A DNA stretch of 64,000 nucleotides from Paralithodes platypus (GCA_032716605.1 CM064509.1:38908924-38972923), one strand, 5' to 3'. Shown: positions 54,301-58,619, numbered from the stretch's first letter. Numbers and translations are program-made. Notes: generated from the sequence alone by a model not told the origin.

Positions 54301-55368
54301 AACTAACTAACTTGTAAACCTATCTGCTCTACATAACTAACTAACTTGTAAACCTATCTGCTCTACATAACTAACTAACTTGTAAACCTATCTGCTCTAC
54401 ATAACTAACTAACTTGTAAACCTATCTGCTCTACATAACTAACTAACTTGTAAACCTATCTGCTCTACATAACTAACTAACTTGTAAACCTATCTGCTCT
54501 ACATAACTAACTAACTTGTAAACCTATCTGCTCTACATAACTGACTAACTTGTAAACCTATCTGCTCTACATAACTGACTAACTTGTAAACCTATCTGCT
54601 CTACATAACTGACTAACTTGTAAACCTATCTGCTCTACATAACTGACTAACTTGTAAACCTATCTGCTCTACATAACTGACTAACTTGTAAACCTATCTG
54701 CTCTACATAACTGACTAACTTGTAAACCTATCTGCTCTACATAACTGACTAACTTGTAAACCTATCTGCTCTACATAACTGACTAACTTGTAAACCTATC
54801 TGCTCTACATAACTGACTAACTTGTAAACCTATCTGCTCTACATAACTGACTAACTTGTAAACCTATCTGCTCTACATAACTAACTAACTTGTAAACCTA
54901 TCTGCTCTACATAACTGACTAACTTGTAAACCTATCTGCTCTACATAACTAACTAACTTGTAAACCTATCTGCTCTACATAACTGACTAACTTGTAAACC
55001 TATCTGCTCTACATAACTAACTAACTTGTAAACCTATCTGCTCTACATAACTAACAGATTAACTTGCTCATGTAGTAATGGACACCCTATGTGGTGGATT
55101 GTGTTCTTTTATTTATAAATTATTAATTTTACTTAAGCGTTGTTTCTACATAGCGATTTTGATTAGTTGTTTTGTCTTTTTACTGTGTTTGTATAAGTTT
55201 TGGTTTGTTTATTTTGCAAGTTTTACATTATAATTTGTATTGTTACAGATGATGCGTCAGATGGGTGGTCTGGGAGGAGGAGGAGGAGGAGGGGGAGACA
55301 CCCGACCAACTTTAGACGACCTCGAGGATGAAGATTCCGACGACGAGGATCTTCCCGACCTGGAGTAA
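23220..55368 (+). CDS. PTGES3: p23 / prostaglandin E synthase 3-like HSP90 co-chaperone, 4 coding exons
   Basis: Joining 23220-23233, 40511-40697, 44511-44702 and 55249-55368 gives one open frame of 170 residues plus TAA (human p23 has 160). p23 binds the ATP-bound HSP90 dimer in the cytosol and slows its ATPase, stabilising client complexes. The N-terminal CS (CHORD/SGT1) beta-sandwich spans about residues 6-115: PPPVAWAQRK with Trp13, VVFLTICLEDC, then IELILVKKEDG, YWPHLL (Trp91) and WLKVDFSRWKDEDDSD (Trp103, Trp111), which is the p23 signature. The acidic tail (residues 114-170) ends DLPDLE, as in animal p23 proteins, and has a run of eight glycines. Introns are 17.3, 3.8 and 10.5 kb and full of repeats. 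All donors and acceptors are GT/AG and phases fit. The intact frame and conserved signature argue against a pseudogene. Confidence 0.93.
24131..24420 (+). repeat. Two copies of a GC-hairpin repeat with TTAGG-type runs, poly(A) and (TAA)n
   Basis: AACCAGCGGGGGTGTGG, a G/C hairpin (GGGGGCGGC/GCCGCCCCC-type) and CCCACCCAT, then several TAGGTTAGGT units, occur at 24150-24230 and again at 24347-24410. A poly(A) of about 30 (24241-24271) and (TAA)n (24293-24334) lie between. A third copy is inverted at 28310-28390. TTAGG is the arthropod telomere unit; these are short interstitial runs. Confidence 0.65.
24618..25130. repeat. Unclassified repeat (copy 1) interrupted by a LINE fragment
   Basis: The flanks TTTAACCCCTCATTTTCCCT...TTGTTGGATA (to 24698) and ATGGGTAAATACTnATTTCAGCTCC (from 25016) are found again at 27070-27140 and 29320-29350, where a different element interrupts the same spot. 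In this copy a LINE piece fills the break. Confidence 0.65.
24701..25013 (-). mobile_element. LINE C-terminal fragment
   Basis: Minus-strand frame 24998-24732 reads HNGPKNFNSLPKEVRD, DRFKGLLDKFPKTLPDEPPV and ends GRSGGGPRL. The FNSLPKEVR-x-F-K-xxLD pattern is the C-terminus of CR1/jockey-like reverse transcriptases. Non-functional fragment. Confidence 0.7.
25131..25413. other. No recognised feature
   Basis: p23 intron 1 sequence without visible repeats or exons. Confidence 0.4.
25414..25645 (+). repeat. Minisatellite, 77-bp unit, 3 copies
   Basis: GGGGTTGAGG starts units near 25414, 25491 and 25568; each carries GTTGCCCCCCTCACTCCC and TTGATTTATTGTCATCC. Units are almost identical, so the expansion is recent. 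77 is not a multiple of 3, so the frames through it are not protein. Confidence 0.9.
25646..26097. other. No gene recognised
   Basis: p23 intron 1. The part 26050-26075 (GGGGTGAATCCGCCGCG) is one arm of the palindromic motif repeated at 26377-26417. Confidence 0.4.
26109..26238 (+). mobile_element. LINE J2, 130-bp 3' end with target site duplication
   Basis: Contains only the last 38 codons of J2 (NEGGAGWGEGRRLTGDRGAW...) and the (ATAG)n tail. It is flanked by an exact 11-bp direct repeat ATCCAACTGAA at 26098-26108 and 26239-26249, the mark of target-primed reverse transcription. Confidence 0.92.
26377..26417. repeat. Perfect 17-bp GC-rich hairpin
   Basis: CGCGGCGGATTCACCCC, a 7-nt loop, then its exact reverse complement. 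The arm also occurs at 26058-26075, and a related arm (TTCCGCCGCG) near 58650. The sequence 26420-27060 after it is AT-rich with no gene, but a C run near 26988. Confidence 0.7.
27694..27893. mobile_element. Hairpin insertion with 12-bp target duplication
   Basis: About 80-bp arms (27693-27774 and 27784-27862) are reverse complements with three visible mismatches and a loop of about 9 nt; then 31 bp of unrelated sequence. The whole is flanked by an exact direct repeat TTCATACATAAT at 27682-27693 and 27894-27905. It lies inside the 27145-29311 element, so it is younger. Confidence 0.75.
28310..28390 (-). repeat. GC-hairpin/TTAGG repeat, third copy
   Basis: Inverted copy of the repeat at 24150: four CCTAA units (28317-28336), then TGGGTGGGGGCTGCCGCCC and CCCGCTGGTT. 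Sequence 28391-29143 has no gene. Confidence 0.65.
29650..30306 (-). mobile_element. LINE H, C-terminal part
   Basis: Minus-strand frame 30044-29652 contains a Cys/His motif (CRICDVVRDETIEHIQLEC) followed by a charged helix, which is the zinc-knuckle region downstream of the RT in L2/RTE-type LINEs. 30045-30306 continues upstream with frameshifts. This is the 3' fragment of the LINE whose other parts are at 31246-32165, 32602-32842 and 34989-35950. 29351-29649 holds only a C/A-rich run near 29390 and unique sequence. Confidence 0.7.
30307..31245 (-). mobile_element. LINE D (CR1/jockey-like), 3' part with AAT tail, inserted in LINE H
   Basis: An intact minus-strand frame of 228 codons (31229-30543) covers the region after the catalytic box: MKLNASKTHSII, LRLLGVTLDPKLTF, LPHFEYCSPVW, RRKVGALSLLFKVF and VDLWNKLPNELV. 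The 3' UTR follows to an (AAT)n tail at 30303-30327. 5'-truncated just before KLNASKT. Confidence 0.85.
31246..32165 (-). mobile_element. LINE H, RT core
   Basis: Read on the minus strand: RVKRGVRQGCALSPLLF near 31900-31950, then LLYADDVVILSE with the catalytic YADD at 31808-31819, then LMYELETMKW and KLEVTQNKIGKSGSGCQQA. Frames are broken. It is interrupted by LINE D on one side and repeat R on the other. Confidence 0.8.
32168..32601 (+). repeat. R repeat, full-length copy inserted in LINE H
   Basis: Starts GGTACCTACCCGATAGCACT and ends TTTTACATTATAAT. The flanking LINE H halves (32165 and 32602) belong to one reading direction, which fixes the two boundaries of R. Confidence 0.8.
32602..32842 (-). 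mobile_element. LINE H, RT N-terminal part
   Basis: Minus strand reads FRKIWNEERVPSKWNKGRVL, HKGGHKSKREL, YCPISLTDTVCKVFCGI and NERLKEL, the finger domain of a reverse transcriptase. It is separated from the EN part by the LINE E insertion. Confidence 0.8.
32843..34987 (+). mobile_element. LINE E (jockey-like), copy 1, with poly(A) tail, inserted in LINE H
   Basis: The 5' part 32863-33276 encodes NKAYGPDGVPPVVLKNC and, after a frameshift, the NYRPIALISCLSKVFETI equivalent. A 410-bp MITE (33278-33687) interrupts it. Then a 400-codon open frame to 34886 covers KGRSTGDLLSYLT, DISKAFDRVWHKSLI, GVPQGSVLSPILFLIFIND, YADD (34048-34059), GVSFSSALIWKDHI, CIEYCSHVWGGSSH and RRNVASLSLFYRYY, ending SRHFGSNVP. 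A short 3' UTR and a poly(A) run (34969-34987) follow. The short direct repeat AGCACA near both ends may be the target duplication. Confidence 0.88.
33278..33687. mobile_element. TTAA-flanked MITE P4 inside LINE E
   Basis: TTAA at 33274-33277 and 33688-33691. The paralogous LINE E at 47081 has the uninterrupted sequence TTCCTTAAGGGTCGC with one TTAA, so this is a clean insertion with 4-bp duplication. It starts CCCTCCTC and ends AAGGG; only about 4 bp of terminal inversion is obvious. piggyBac-type by target site. Confidence 0.9.
34989..35950 (-). mobile_element. LINE H, endonuclease part
   Basis: Minus-strand frame 35951-35565 contains GESAIDYILVNEKARQHV and MSDHNVIMEY; the SDHN...E signature is the C-terminal motif of AP-type endonucleases of non-LTR retrotransposons. 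The rest down to 34989 is a charged linker in broken frames. Its continuation beyond LINE E is at 32842. Confidence 0.8.
36026..36440 (-). mobile_element. S1 SINE-like element, copy 3
   Basis: The (GTT)6 tail at 36026-36043 marks the 3' end; the 5' end is at the ccagcccatcacca block. Same length as copies 2 and 4. Confidence 0.85.
36441..37424. other. p23 intron 1, no recognised feature
   Basis: AT-rich, TAGGCCTA-containing sequence without repeats or exons that I can identify. Confidence 0.45.
37425..37732 (-). mobile_element. LINE J2, 3' fragment
   Basis: The TATC tail at 37429-37440 (minus-strand ATAG) is followed on the minus strand by the J2 C-terminus in reverse order; frame 37659-37435 reads DVDVLESVKRNAFRWFRHVE and RMTKRVYESE. 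5'-truncated near the RDRQTNEE motif. Confidence 0.85.
37733..38405. other. No gene; end is the tail of an inverted J1
   Basis: Mostly unrecognised. The last 30 bp before 38416 (gtatatactcgggcacatacccca) match the reverse complement of the J1 3' tail; the rest of that fragment resumes at 39746. Confidence 0.5.
38416..39735 (+). mobile_element. LINE J1, best copy, with target site duplication
   Basis: Frame 38390-38839 carries GLRQGCVMSPWLFNMFMDGV, LLFADDTALVAD (catalytic FADD) and KLKVNVNKSKVMV; frame 38832-39338 continues after a frameshift with VPTVMYGAETWALKKKE, SWYGHVERMGDERLTKR, GRPPLRWRDCVRKAL and SEWRMLVNS. A 390-bp GC-rich 3' UTR and a (GATA)n tail (39715-39735) follow. Exact 10-bp duplication ACATACCCCA at 38406-38415 and 39736-39745. 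5'-truncated in the RT. Confidence 0.92.
39746..39775 (-). mobile_element. LINE J1, inverted 3' fragment (target of the preceding insertion)
   Basis: GGTGGCCGACTCAAGA is the reverse complement of the J1 3' UTR (TCTTGAGTCGGCTACC). Together with 38385-38415 it rebuilds the end of a second J1 in minus orientation. 39776-39998 has nothing recognised. Confidence 0.65.
40003..40211. mobile_element. TTAA-flanked MITE family P3, copy 1
   Basis: TTAA at 39999-40002 and 40212-40215. Ends CCCTTTGAGTACC and GGTACTGTATGGG form an inverted repeat. Internal inverted motif GCTTAGGAAGGAT...TCCTTCCTAAGC. Other copies: 53903 and 56589. Confidence 0.85.
40216..40510 (+). repeat. 42-bp minisatellite, 7 units, ending at the exon 2 acceptor
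   Basis: Units start TACCAATTGTCCCTG at 40216, 40258, 40300, 40340, 40382, 40424 and 40466 (the third is 40 bp). Each carries a T-rich stretch and ATTTTGTGTCCT. Six units end CCTA; the last ends CCTGCAG, which is the p23 exon 2 splice acceptor. The array starts directly at the TTAA of the P3 MITE. Confidence 0.95.
40511..40697 (+). CDS. PTGES3: p23 coding exon 2
   Basis: Acceptor TGTCCTGCAG at 40501-40510, donor GTAAGC at 40698. The first base G completes Gln5; then FLPPPVAWAQRKNVVFLTI, a CLEDCHDPTINIEENKVFF strand pair, and YTYELFKAVDAE. The exon encodes the first half of the CS domain and ends in phase 0. Confidence 0.95.
40727..41325. mobile_element. TTAA-flanked MITE family P5, copy 1, itself carrying a nested element
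   Basis: TTAA at 40723-40726 and 41326-41329. The right end reads CCCATCCCCCC and the left AGGGAGATAGGCCC, matching the inverted ends of copy 2 at 55580-55931. Body blocks shared in inverse orientation: GACCTCCATCAAA, CATCCATTAGATCCCCCTT and GGGGCnAnAGGTCTTAAAAT. The segment CATCCATTAGATCCCCCTT is amplified to four copies (40814, 41064, 41090, 41115). It begins only 26 bp after the exon 2 donor. Confidence 0.78.
40853..41062. mobile_element. Small inverted-repeat element nested in P5
   Basis: Ends GCGGGCGTACCGCCATC and, reverse-complemented, TTCGGGCGTACGGTCGTC; similarity extends over about 30 bp (…TTTGTTTACAT / …TTGCTTACAT). About 210 bp; contains three CCTAA units at 40937-40951. No clear duplication. 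Confidence 0.6.
41330..42029. other. p23 intron 2, no recognised feature
   Basis: Contains a C run at 41650-41666 and a short direct repeat (TTAGGCGCGAATGTAG, 41918 and 41940). No exon. Confidence 0.4.
42030..42310 (+). repeat. R repeat, 5'-truncated copy
   Basis: Starts in the AAATTTAGTAAAATTTACCA block and ends TTTTACATTGTAATA. 42311-42870 after it holds no recognised feature. Confidence 0.75.
42883..44333 (+). mobile_element. LINE J2, longest copy, with target site duplication
   Basis: The 5' part 42883-43193 is decayed RT (DDWKTGIIVPLYKGKGE). Frame 43194-43733 then reads KVYVTFMDLEKAYDRVDREG, LKQGCVMSPWLFTVYMDGV and LLFADDTVLMSDNEWE. A frameshift near 43690 leads to 43654-44328 with FKYLGSVLSKDGTMDEEV, SLHDSVVIPTLTYGSEAWTL, GHMERMESERMTKR, GRPNERWKDGV and RGHPYGDHGVRQ. 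It ends in ATAG repeats. An exact 12-bp duplication GAAGTTGCTTTT lies at 42871-42882 and 44334-44345. It sits in p23 intron 2. Confidence 0.92.
44511..44702 (+). CDS. PTGES3: p23 coding exon 3
   Basis: Acceptor TTGTTTGTGTTCAG at 44497-44510, donor GTAACT at 44703. 64 codons, phase 0 at both ends: KSRSFSRDRNIELILVKKED, PYWPHLLKQKVKQH, then WLKVDFSRWKDEDDSD and an acidic stretch ending DLEE. It completes the CS domain; the WLxVDFxxWKD core is the p23 family signature. Confidence 0.96.
44751..45166 (+). mobile_element. S1 SINE-like element, copy 4 (plus strand)
   Basis: The only long S1 copy in plus orientation: it starts TGTGGTGATGGGCTAG and ends GGCCAGGCAGTCTGGGGAAC then (AAC)n. 84 bp after the exon 3 end, so its tail faces the direction of p23 transcription. 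Confidence 0.85.
45236..45714 (-). mobile_element. LINE C, 3' fragment, broken by a tail insertion
   Basis: Minus-strand matches to the LINE C at 61656-62605: PLKRKIYTSCVRSTM near 45680, and the C-terminal region down to AALFRD near 45250. Strongly mutated. LINE G truncates it at about 45715. Confidence 0.7.
45541..45609 (-). mobile_element. S1/LINE-B-type tail insertion, 69 bp
   Basis: GTTGTTGTTGTTCCCTAAGC followed by only about 50 bp more. Exact 12-bp direct repeats ACATCTTACGTT at 45529-45540 and 45610-45621 prove the insertion. Confidence 0.9.
45715..46138 (+). mobile_element. LINE G (RT fragment), left part
   Basis: Reads IIAHKLKEKENTEKVGRSIY, NFLINRRQSVAVNQAVSEG, SSVPQGTVLAPLLFLFLISD, SSYADDIKLSQVI and NSMKFNEEKVQLLRCGG: a reverse transcriptase from before motif A to beyond the catalytic YADD. 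The frame continues into the first unit of the 38-bp satellite (KRKHNLHKSLLPIPQN). Confidence 0.82.
46127..47080 (+). repeat. 38-bp satellite, about 25 units
   Basis: Unit CATAAGTCACTTCTTCCAAT + CCCACAAAACACAACCTA, period 38. A few units lack 1-4 bp (for example near 46350, 46660 and 46890-46960). It resumes at 49066-49208 after a LINE E insertion. No unique spacers separate units, so it is not a CRISPR array. Minus-strand frames across it are repeat artefacts. Confidence 0.97.
47081..49065 (+). mobile_element. LINE E, copy 2, inserted in the 38-bp satellite
   Basis: A 489-codon frame (47244-48713) begins in the endonuclease (FFSAVYLSPNST-like region, ISILGDFNIHHRQW) and passes through an internal deletion straight into the RT: NYRPIALISCLSKVFETI, KGRSTGDLLSYVT, DISKAFDRVWHKSLI, then GVPQCSVLSPILF (Cys for the usual Gly), YADD and WGGSSHTALLDKVERKAF. 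A frameshift near 48650 ends it early; the usual C-terminus continues in another frame. A poly(A) run (49048-49065) precedes the resumed satellite. Compared with copy 1 it lacks the P4 MITE. Confidence 0.9.
49066..49208 (+). repeat. 38-bp satellite, right remnant
   Basis: About four units of the same array, with a G variant (CCCAGAAAACACAACC) and one ATTTAAG variant. They are more diverged than the left block, as expected for an array edge. Confidence 0.95.
49209..49530 (+). mobile_element. LINE G, right part
   Basis: Directly after the satellite: SDIKDLRVTMSKN, then in another frame ARKLAGWILCTFKTGEERAM, ITLFKSLVIV and YCSLLTSPYKSGD. This is the RT thumb region that follows 45715-46138. Confidence 0.8.
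49651..50175 (-). mobile_element. S1 SINE-like element, full-length copy with 14-bp duplication
   Basis: An exact direct repeat ACTTAAGAATGGTT at 49637-49650 and 50176-50189 fixes both ends. On the minus strand S1 thus starts GGGCGGGTGCCCAACCCC and is 525 bp long; most other copies lack the first 110 bp. Near the 5' end GGTTCTAGTC (about 50070) faintly resembles a pol III B box; I do not see a convincing A box. Confidence 0.93.
50345..52449 (-). mobile_element. LINE B, longest copy, inserted in LINE C with duplication
   Basis: A 10-bp direct repeat TCCCTTTGGT at 50335-50344 and 52450-52459 flanks it. Minus-strand frames: 52475-52101 (linker before RT, NPKKLYKTLNSITLSNS), 51894-51292 (APTQHGFRPLHSTNTLLTDL, LATLDISKAFDAIP, FPNGVPQGSVLSPALF, ASYADDIT with YADD near 51449-51460, SWTGEH) and 50908-50360 (RLRCGHHPALLSYQKRL, zinc knuckle CPGC...HIIEDC, end LFGQVA). 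A (GTT)n at 50345-50356 is the 3' tail. Endonuclease missing, two frameshifts. Confidence 0.9.
52547..52763. mobile_element. 217-bp MITE at a TA site in LINE C
   Basis: Flanked by TA (52545-52546, 52764-52765). The ends CTATAGGTAGCGCCAAC and GTTGGCGTTACCTATAG are inverted repeats extending about 65 bp (ACAATAATCT, AACTCAAAA). LINE C homology stops and resumes exactly at the TA sites. Tc1/mariner-like by target, no transposase. Confidence 0.88.
52795..53176 (+). mobile_element. A-tailed insert of unknown family in LINE C
   Basis: About 380 bp that separates two LINE C pieces and ends in a run of A (53164-53177) before ATTGATGCC; ATTGATACT lies at the left edge, a possible imperfect duplication. 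The stretch GTTCAGCGGTAGAGTGTGCA near 53108 resembles a tRNA D-arm, so a SINE is possible. Confidence 0.45.
53263..53898. other. p23 intron 3, no recognised feature
   Basis: No repeat or exon that I can name. A minus-strand frame region near 53570-53680 could be a decayed LINE, but no RT motif is visible. Confidence 0.4.
53903..54109. mobile_element. TTAA-flanked MITE family P3, copy 2
   Basis: TTAA at 53899-53902 and 54110-54113. Ends ACCCCTTCTGTACC and TAGAAGGGG. Shares GAAGCTTAGGAAGGATATGTGG and TCCTTCCTAAG with copy 1. Confidence 0.85.
54172..55050 (+). repeat. 34-bp satellite with a perfect 35-bp inverted start
   Basis: Unit CTGCTCTACATAACTAACTA + ACTTGTAAACCTAT, about 25 copies. The array opens with one inverted unit: 54172-54206 and 54218-54252 are exact reverse complements around an 11-nt loop. 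Units differ at one site (AACTAAC or AACTGAC): the first block has A, the middle block from about 54540 has G, and the end alternates. Confidence 0.97.
55051..55234 (+). repeat. R repeat, 3' part, just before p23 exon 4
   Basis: The satellite passes into R at CAGATTAACTTGCTCATG. R ends TTTTACATTATAAT at 55234, 14 bp before the exon 4 coding start. Confidence 0.85.
55249..55368 (+). CDS. PTGES3: p23 coding exon 4 (C-terminus)
   Basis: Acceptor TTGTATTGTTACAG ends at 55248. 39 codons: MMRQMGGLGGGGGGGGDTRP then an acidic stretch ending DEDLPDLE and TAA at 55366-55368. The MMxxMGG block and final PDLE match animal p23. The (GGA)n run encoding eight Gly is a coding microsatellite. CAG/GTACGG at 55383-55391 may be a donor 17 nt after the stop. 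Confidence 0.95.
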   Translation: MMRQMGGLGGGGGGGGDTRPTLDDLEDEDSDDEDLPDLE

Positions 55369-55385
55369 CGGGCCCACAACTGCAG

Positions 55386-55552
55386 GTACGGTCGAGGTTA
55401 ATAAGTGTTGTCAGATATTTCACAAAGTTTCGGACACTGACTAATACTCTGAGGGATAAGCACTTTTCCCAGTAACTATAAAGATACCAATAACACTTTT
55501 TGAGCGAAGACCACTGGAATCTATGACAACACTTAATACCCTCGATTGTACA
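55386..55552 (+). repeat. Intact copy of a repeat later hit by a MITE
   Basis: GTACGGTCGAGGTTAATAAG ... CTCGATTGTACA is repeated at 57479-57538 plus 58510-58613, where the 969-bp element interrupts it at a TA. It gives the empty-site reference. Confidence 0.9.
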
Positions 55553-55579
55553 CCACTACCAACACAGAACTACATTTAA

Positions 55580-55931
55580 GGGGGGATGGGCCGGGGGTTT
55601 TCTGGGCCACTTTCTCCCTCATGTTTAGCCCCATTAGTTTTCAGATGTTAAGAGGTTTGCCCCATTATTTTAAGACCTTTCGCCTCATTTCTTCAATATT
55701 TAGACCTTTCGTGCTATTTAGGTGTCAATTTTTTCCCTGGCGAACGATAGTGAGCCTGTAATTTTGGAAGAAGCGGCCTTCGGCCGGGACATTTTTCTAC
55801 CGAAAAATGTACAAATTAATCTAGAAGGGGGATCTAATGGATGTTTTTTATAATTTGATGGAGGTCTAGGGAGGAAACCAGAAAAATAATGAATACATGC
55901 CAAAATCACCCAAAAAGTGAACCATCCCCCC
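55580..55931. mobile_element. TTAA-flanked MITE family P5, copy 2
   Basis: TTAA at 55576-55579 and 55932-55935; ends GGGGGGATGGGCC and GAACCATCCCCCC. 352 bp. Inverse orientation to copy 1 at 40727. Confidence 0.88.
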
Positions 55932-55935
55932 TTAA

Positions 55936-56584
55936 AGGACATTTGGCTACCACACTTAACACCTTACGAGCGGCCTAGGCGGTAATTTATATGTACCGCC
56001 CAGCGGGGTGTTTTTACCCTAAATAGGGTTGTTTACGTGATTCATTTTCATGCCTAAATAAGACCCAGAGCGTAAAACTAGTATCTATCCCTGAAAGGGC
56101 ATAAACAGAGCTTTCCAATGACACCCCAACCATCCTTGTACGACCGCTGGCTCTCTTGCAATTATCGTGCAACACGAGTGTAAAAACCATGTAATTAGGT
56201 AGTTTCCCTACATAATTCCCTGTGTAGCGAGTGCGTGAGGGTGGGATTCATGTCAGTAGGTCCGCCGCGGTGGTCTGGAGCAGTCATACGCTTGCTACTC
56301 TCCTGCCACCACTTATCTCTCTCTCTCAGCAACATTACGTGGTGAAAATGGCACACGACATAAGTTGTGAACCGCCACTTAGTCCATATTTATTTCACAC
56401 GACAGCGCGCCGCCAAATAAGAGTTAAGGACCCAACACAATTTCCTATTTGTTTTTTGTTTGGATAACAAATTGTGAGCAGGAGTGAATAGTCTCGTGAT
56501 ACTATTTGGTTAGATCAAACAAAATGCAGAGAGAAAATTGTACTCTTTACTCAGTCATACCAAGATGGGTTATTAGTAATAGTT
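55936..56584. other. p23 3' flank or intron, no recognised feature
   Basis: GC-moderate sequence with (CT)-rich stretch near 56312. A frame at 56231-56467 is not recognised and lacks context. Confidence 0.4.
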
Positions 56585-56588
56585 TTAA

Positions 56589-56792
56589 CCCTTTGAAGCT
56601 CTGATGCGTTTTAGCAGTTTATTTGGGCTATCATTAGACAATTTTATGCAGCTTAGGAAGGATCTGTGGGTATTAGAAGGGTAAAGGCTATCTCAATCAA
56701 CCCTCTGACTTACATATACCCTTCCTAATCTGAATAAAATCGTCTACTAATTACCAGAAAACAAAAGAAATGCGTCTTGGAGCTTGAAAGGG
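56589..56792. mobile_element. TTAA-flanked MITE family P3, copy 3
   Basis: TTAA at 56585-56588; the right site is TTAC (56793-56796), one mutation away. Ends CCCTTTGAAGCTC and GAGCTTGAAAGGG form a good inverted repeat. Confidence 0.8.
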
Positions 56793-56882
56793 TTACTACC
56801 ACCTTGATGAGAAACACTACAAACTGATAAAAGAAAGTATATGGTGGCTACTGAGCCTACTGTACCTTGTAATGACTCGCTA

Positions 56883-57086
56883 AAGTCGGTATCACACGAG
56901 CGCTTTTTCCCTCAACATTTATGCTCAACACTGGTCTGGCAGCTTATGAGGTTAACATTTTAAGTATTTTGGTCACCTAAGTTCATATACCATCAGTCTA
57001 GTTTCCGATACAAAATATACCAGAAATGTTGCCAGAATTTTTTTTATCGAATGTTGACTATAAAAGCGCTTGTGTGAAACCGGCTT
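56883..57086. mobile_element. MITE family M1, copy 2
   Basis: Ends AAGTCGGTATCACACGAGCG and, reverse-complemented, AAGCCGGTTTCACACAAGCG. Matches M1 at 4591 in both ends; the interiors differ. Confidence 0.8.
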
Positions 57087-57104
57087 CATAAAGAGTTAAG
57101 TTAA

Positions 57105-57328
57105 CCCTCTCCGACATATGACACGATTTTGAGCCTATTAGGGATACTTTAAAGCCTTTGTTACCATCAGGGGTATTTAGAAACCTTTAGTTTAGTTACT
57201 TCAACCTCTGCAGTTGTCTTTGAGTTAGCTGTGGGCAGAAAACTAATTTTGGAGAGGTAATTATAAGAGTGAAAGAACATTTCTTATTTCTAATCTGGCA
57301 ACCTCTGCGTCATATGAGCATGAAAGGG
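57105..57328. mobile_element. TTAA-flanked MITE family P2, copy 2
   Basis: TTAA at 57101-57104 and 57329-57332; ends CCCTCTCCGACATATGACAC and, reverse-complemented, CCCTTTCATGCTCATATGAC. The body is nearly identical to copy 1 at 9874. Confidence 0.88.
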
Positions 57329-57538
57329 TTAATGGCTGGCCATATGTTTACATTACTGTACTTCAGATTGAACTCTAACCACTTGAGGATGAGTTATAAT
57401 ATACTCCCCCAGTGTTGGAGGATGAGTTATAATATACTCCCCAGTGTTGGAGGATTTTCCATTCAAAAATATATACTGTACGGTCGAGGTTAATAAGTGT
57501 TATCAAATATTTCATAAAGTTTCAGACATTGACTAATA

Positions 57539-58507
57539 CAGTAAACTTCCGTTAATCCGAAGGGCAGCGGACCGGCCCTCGTTCGGATTAGTGGATTTTT
57601 CGGATTATCGGACTTTACCCCTATGAACCTGTGTATAACGAAAACATTGAGACATTAGGCCACCCAAATGACACAATGGTGCACACACACATATCATATG
57701 TTCATGAAATCACTTCAAAAGTTAACCATTGTCATTGTAGCCTATTACCTACTTCAAAACATTCAGATTAATGGTCAAAGGAATCTGCTGATATAAACGT
57801 CTTCTTCTTCTTCCGTCTACTAGCGAGTTTGTCTTGCTCTTGAAGATCAGATGTGGTTCGGGAAGTAATGCCTTAACAACGGCACTTCCCTGAGAGGTTC
57901 TTGTAATTTTCCTTTTGTGATTTTCCTTTTGTGACGTGCTGTGTTATATTATATTGTATTGAAAGCACCCTTGTCTTGTTGTCTTGAAAGCACCCTTGGG
58001 ACGCTCCGATCACCGATCACTGAACTATAAATAGTAGCGTATCGGAATGTCCAAAGGTGCGTTTTCAAGCTCAAGACTAATACGTCCAAAGGTGCATTTT
58101 CAAGCTCAAGACTGAATGCGCTTCCAGAAAATGCGGTGCAAGCCAGTAGCGCATCGGAGCGTCCCAAGGATGCGTTCAAGAGCAAAACAAACTCTCTGGC
58201 AGACGATGTGGAAGAAGAAGAAGGTGTTTACGTTTATATCAGTAGCTTCCTTTGACCATTAATCTGAATGTTTTGAAGTAGGTAATAGGCTACAATGACA
58301 ATGGTAAACTTTTAAAGTGAATTCATGAACATATGATATGTGTGTGCTCCATTATGTGTCATTGAGTGGCCTAATGCCTCAAAAAGGGGACTTTGGGACT
58401 TCTTGAAATTCGGATCATCGGGTGAATTCGGATTTGGCCTCAAATTGAAAAATTCGGACTATTGGGAGATTCGAATCATCGGTCGTCGGATTAACAGACT
58501 TTTACTG
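57539..58507. mobile_element. 969-bp pogo/Tigger-like MITE with about 270-bp inverted arms
   Basis: TA at 57537-57538 and 58508-58509. Ends CAGTAAACTTCCGTTAATCC and, reverse-complemented, CAGTAAAAGTCTGTTAATCC. Arms continue inward (CACCCAAATGACACAATGG, GTAGCCTATTACCTACTTC and their complements) to about 57830 and 58190. CAGT...TTAATCCG ends at a TA site resemble pogo/Tigger-type elements. No transposase; interior has repeated CCAAAGGTGC motifs. Confidence 0.92.
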
Positions 58508-58619
58508 TACTTTAATGGATAAGCACTTCTCCCAGTAGCTATGAATATACCAATCACTTTTTGAGCGTAAACCACTGGAATCTATGACTACACTTAATAC
58601 TCCCGATTGTACATAAATG

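Noticed and set aside
54172..55050. CRISPR-like array (34-bp repeats)
   Set aside because: No spacers; tandem units differ only by point changes.
57792..57830. A CTTCTTCTTCTTCC microsatellite as a separate repeat
   Set aside because: It is part of the inverted arm of the 969-bp element and recurs as its complement near 58210.
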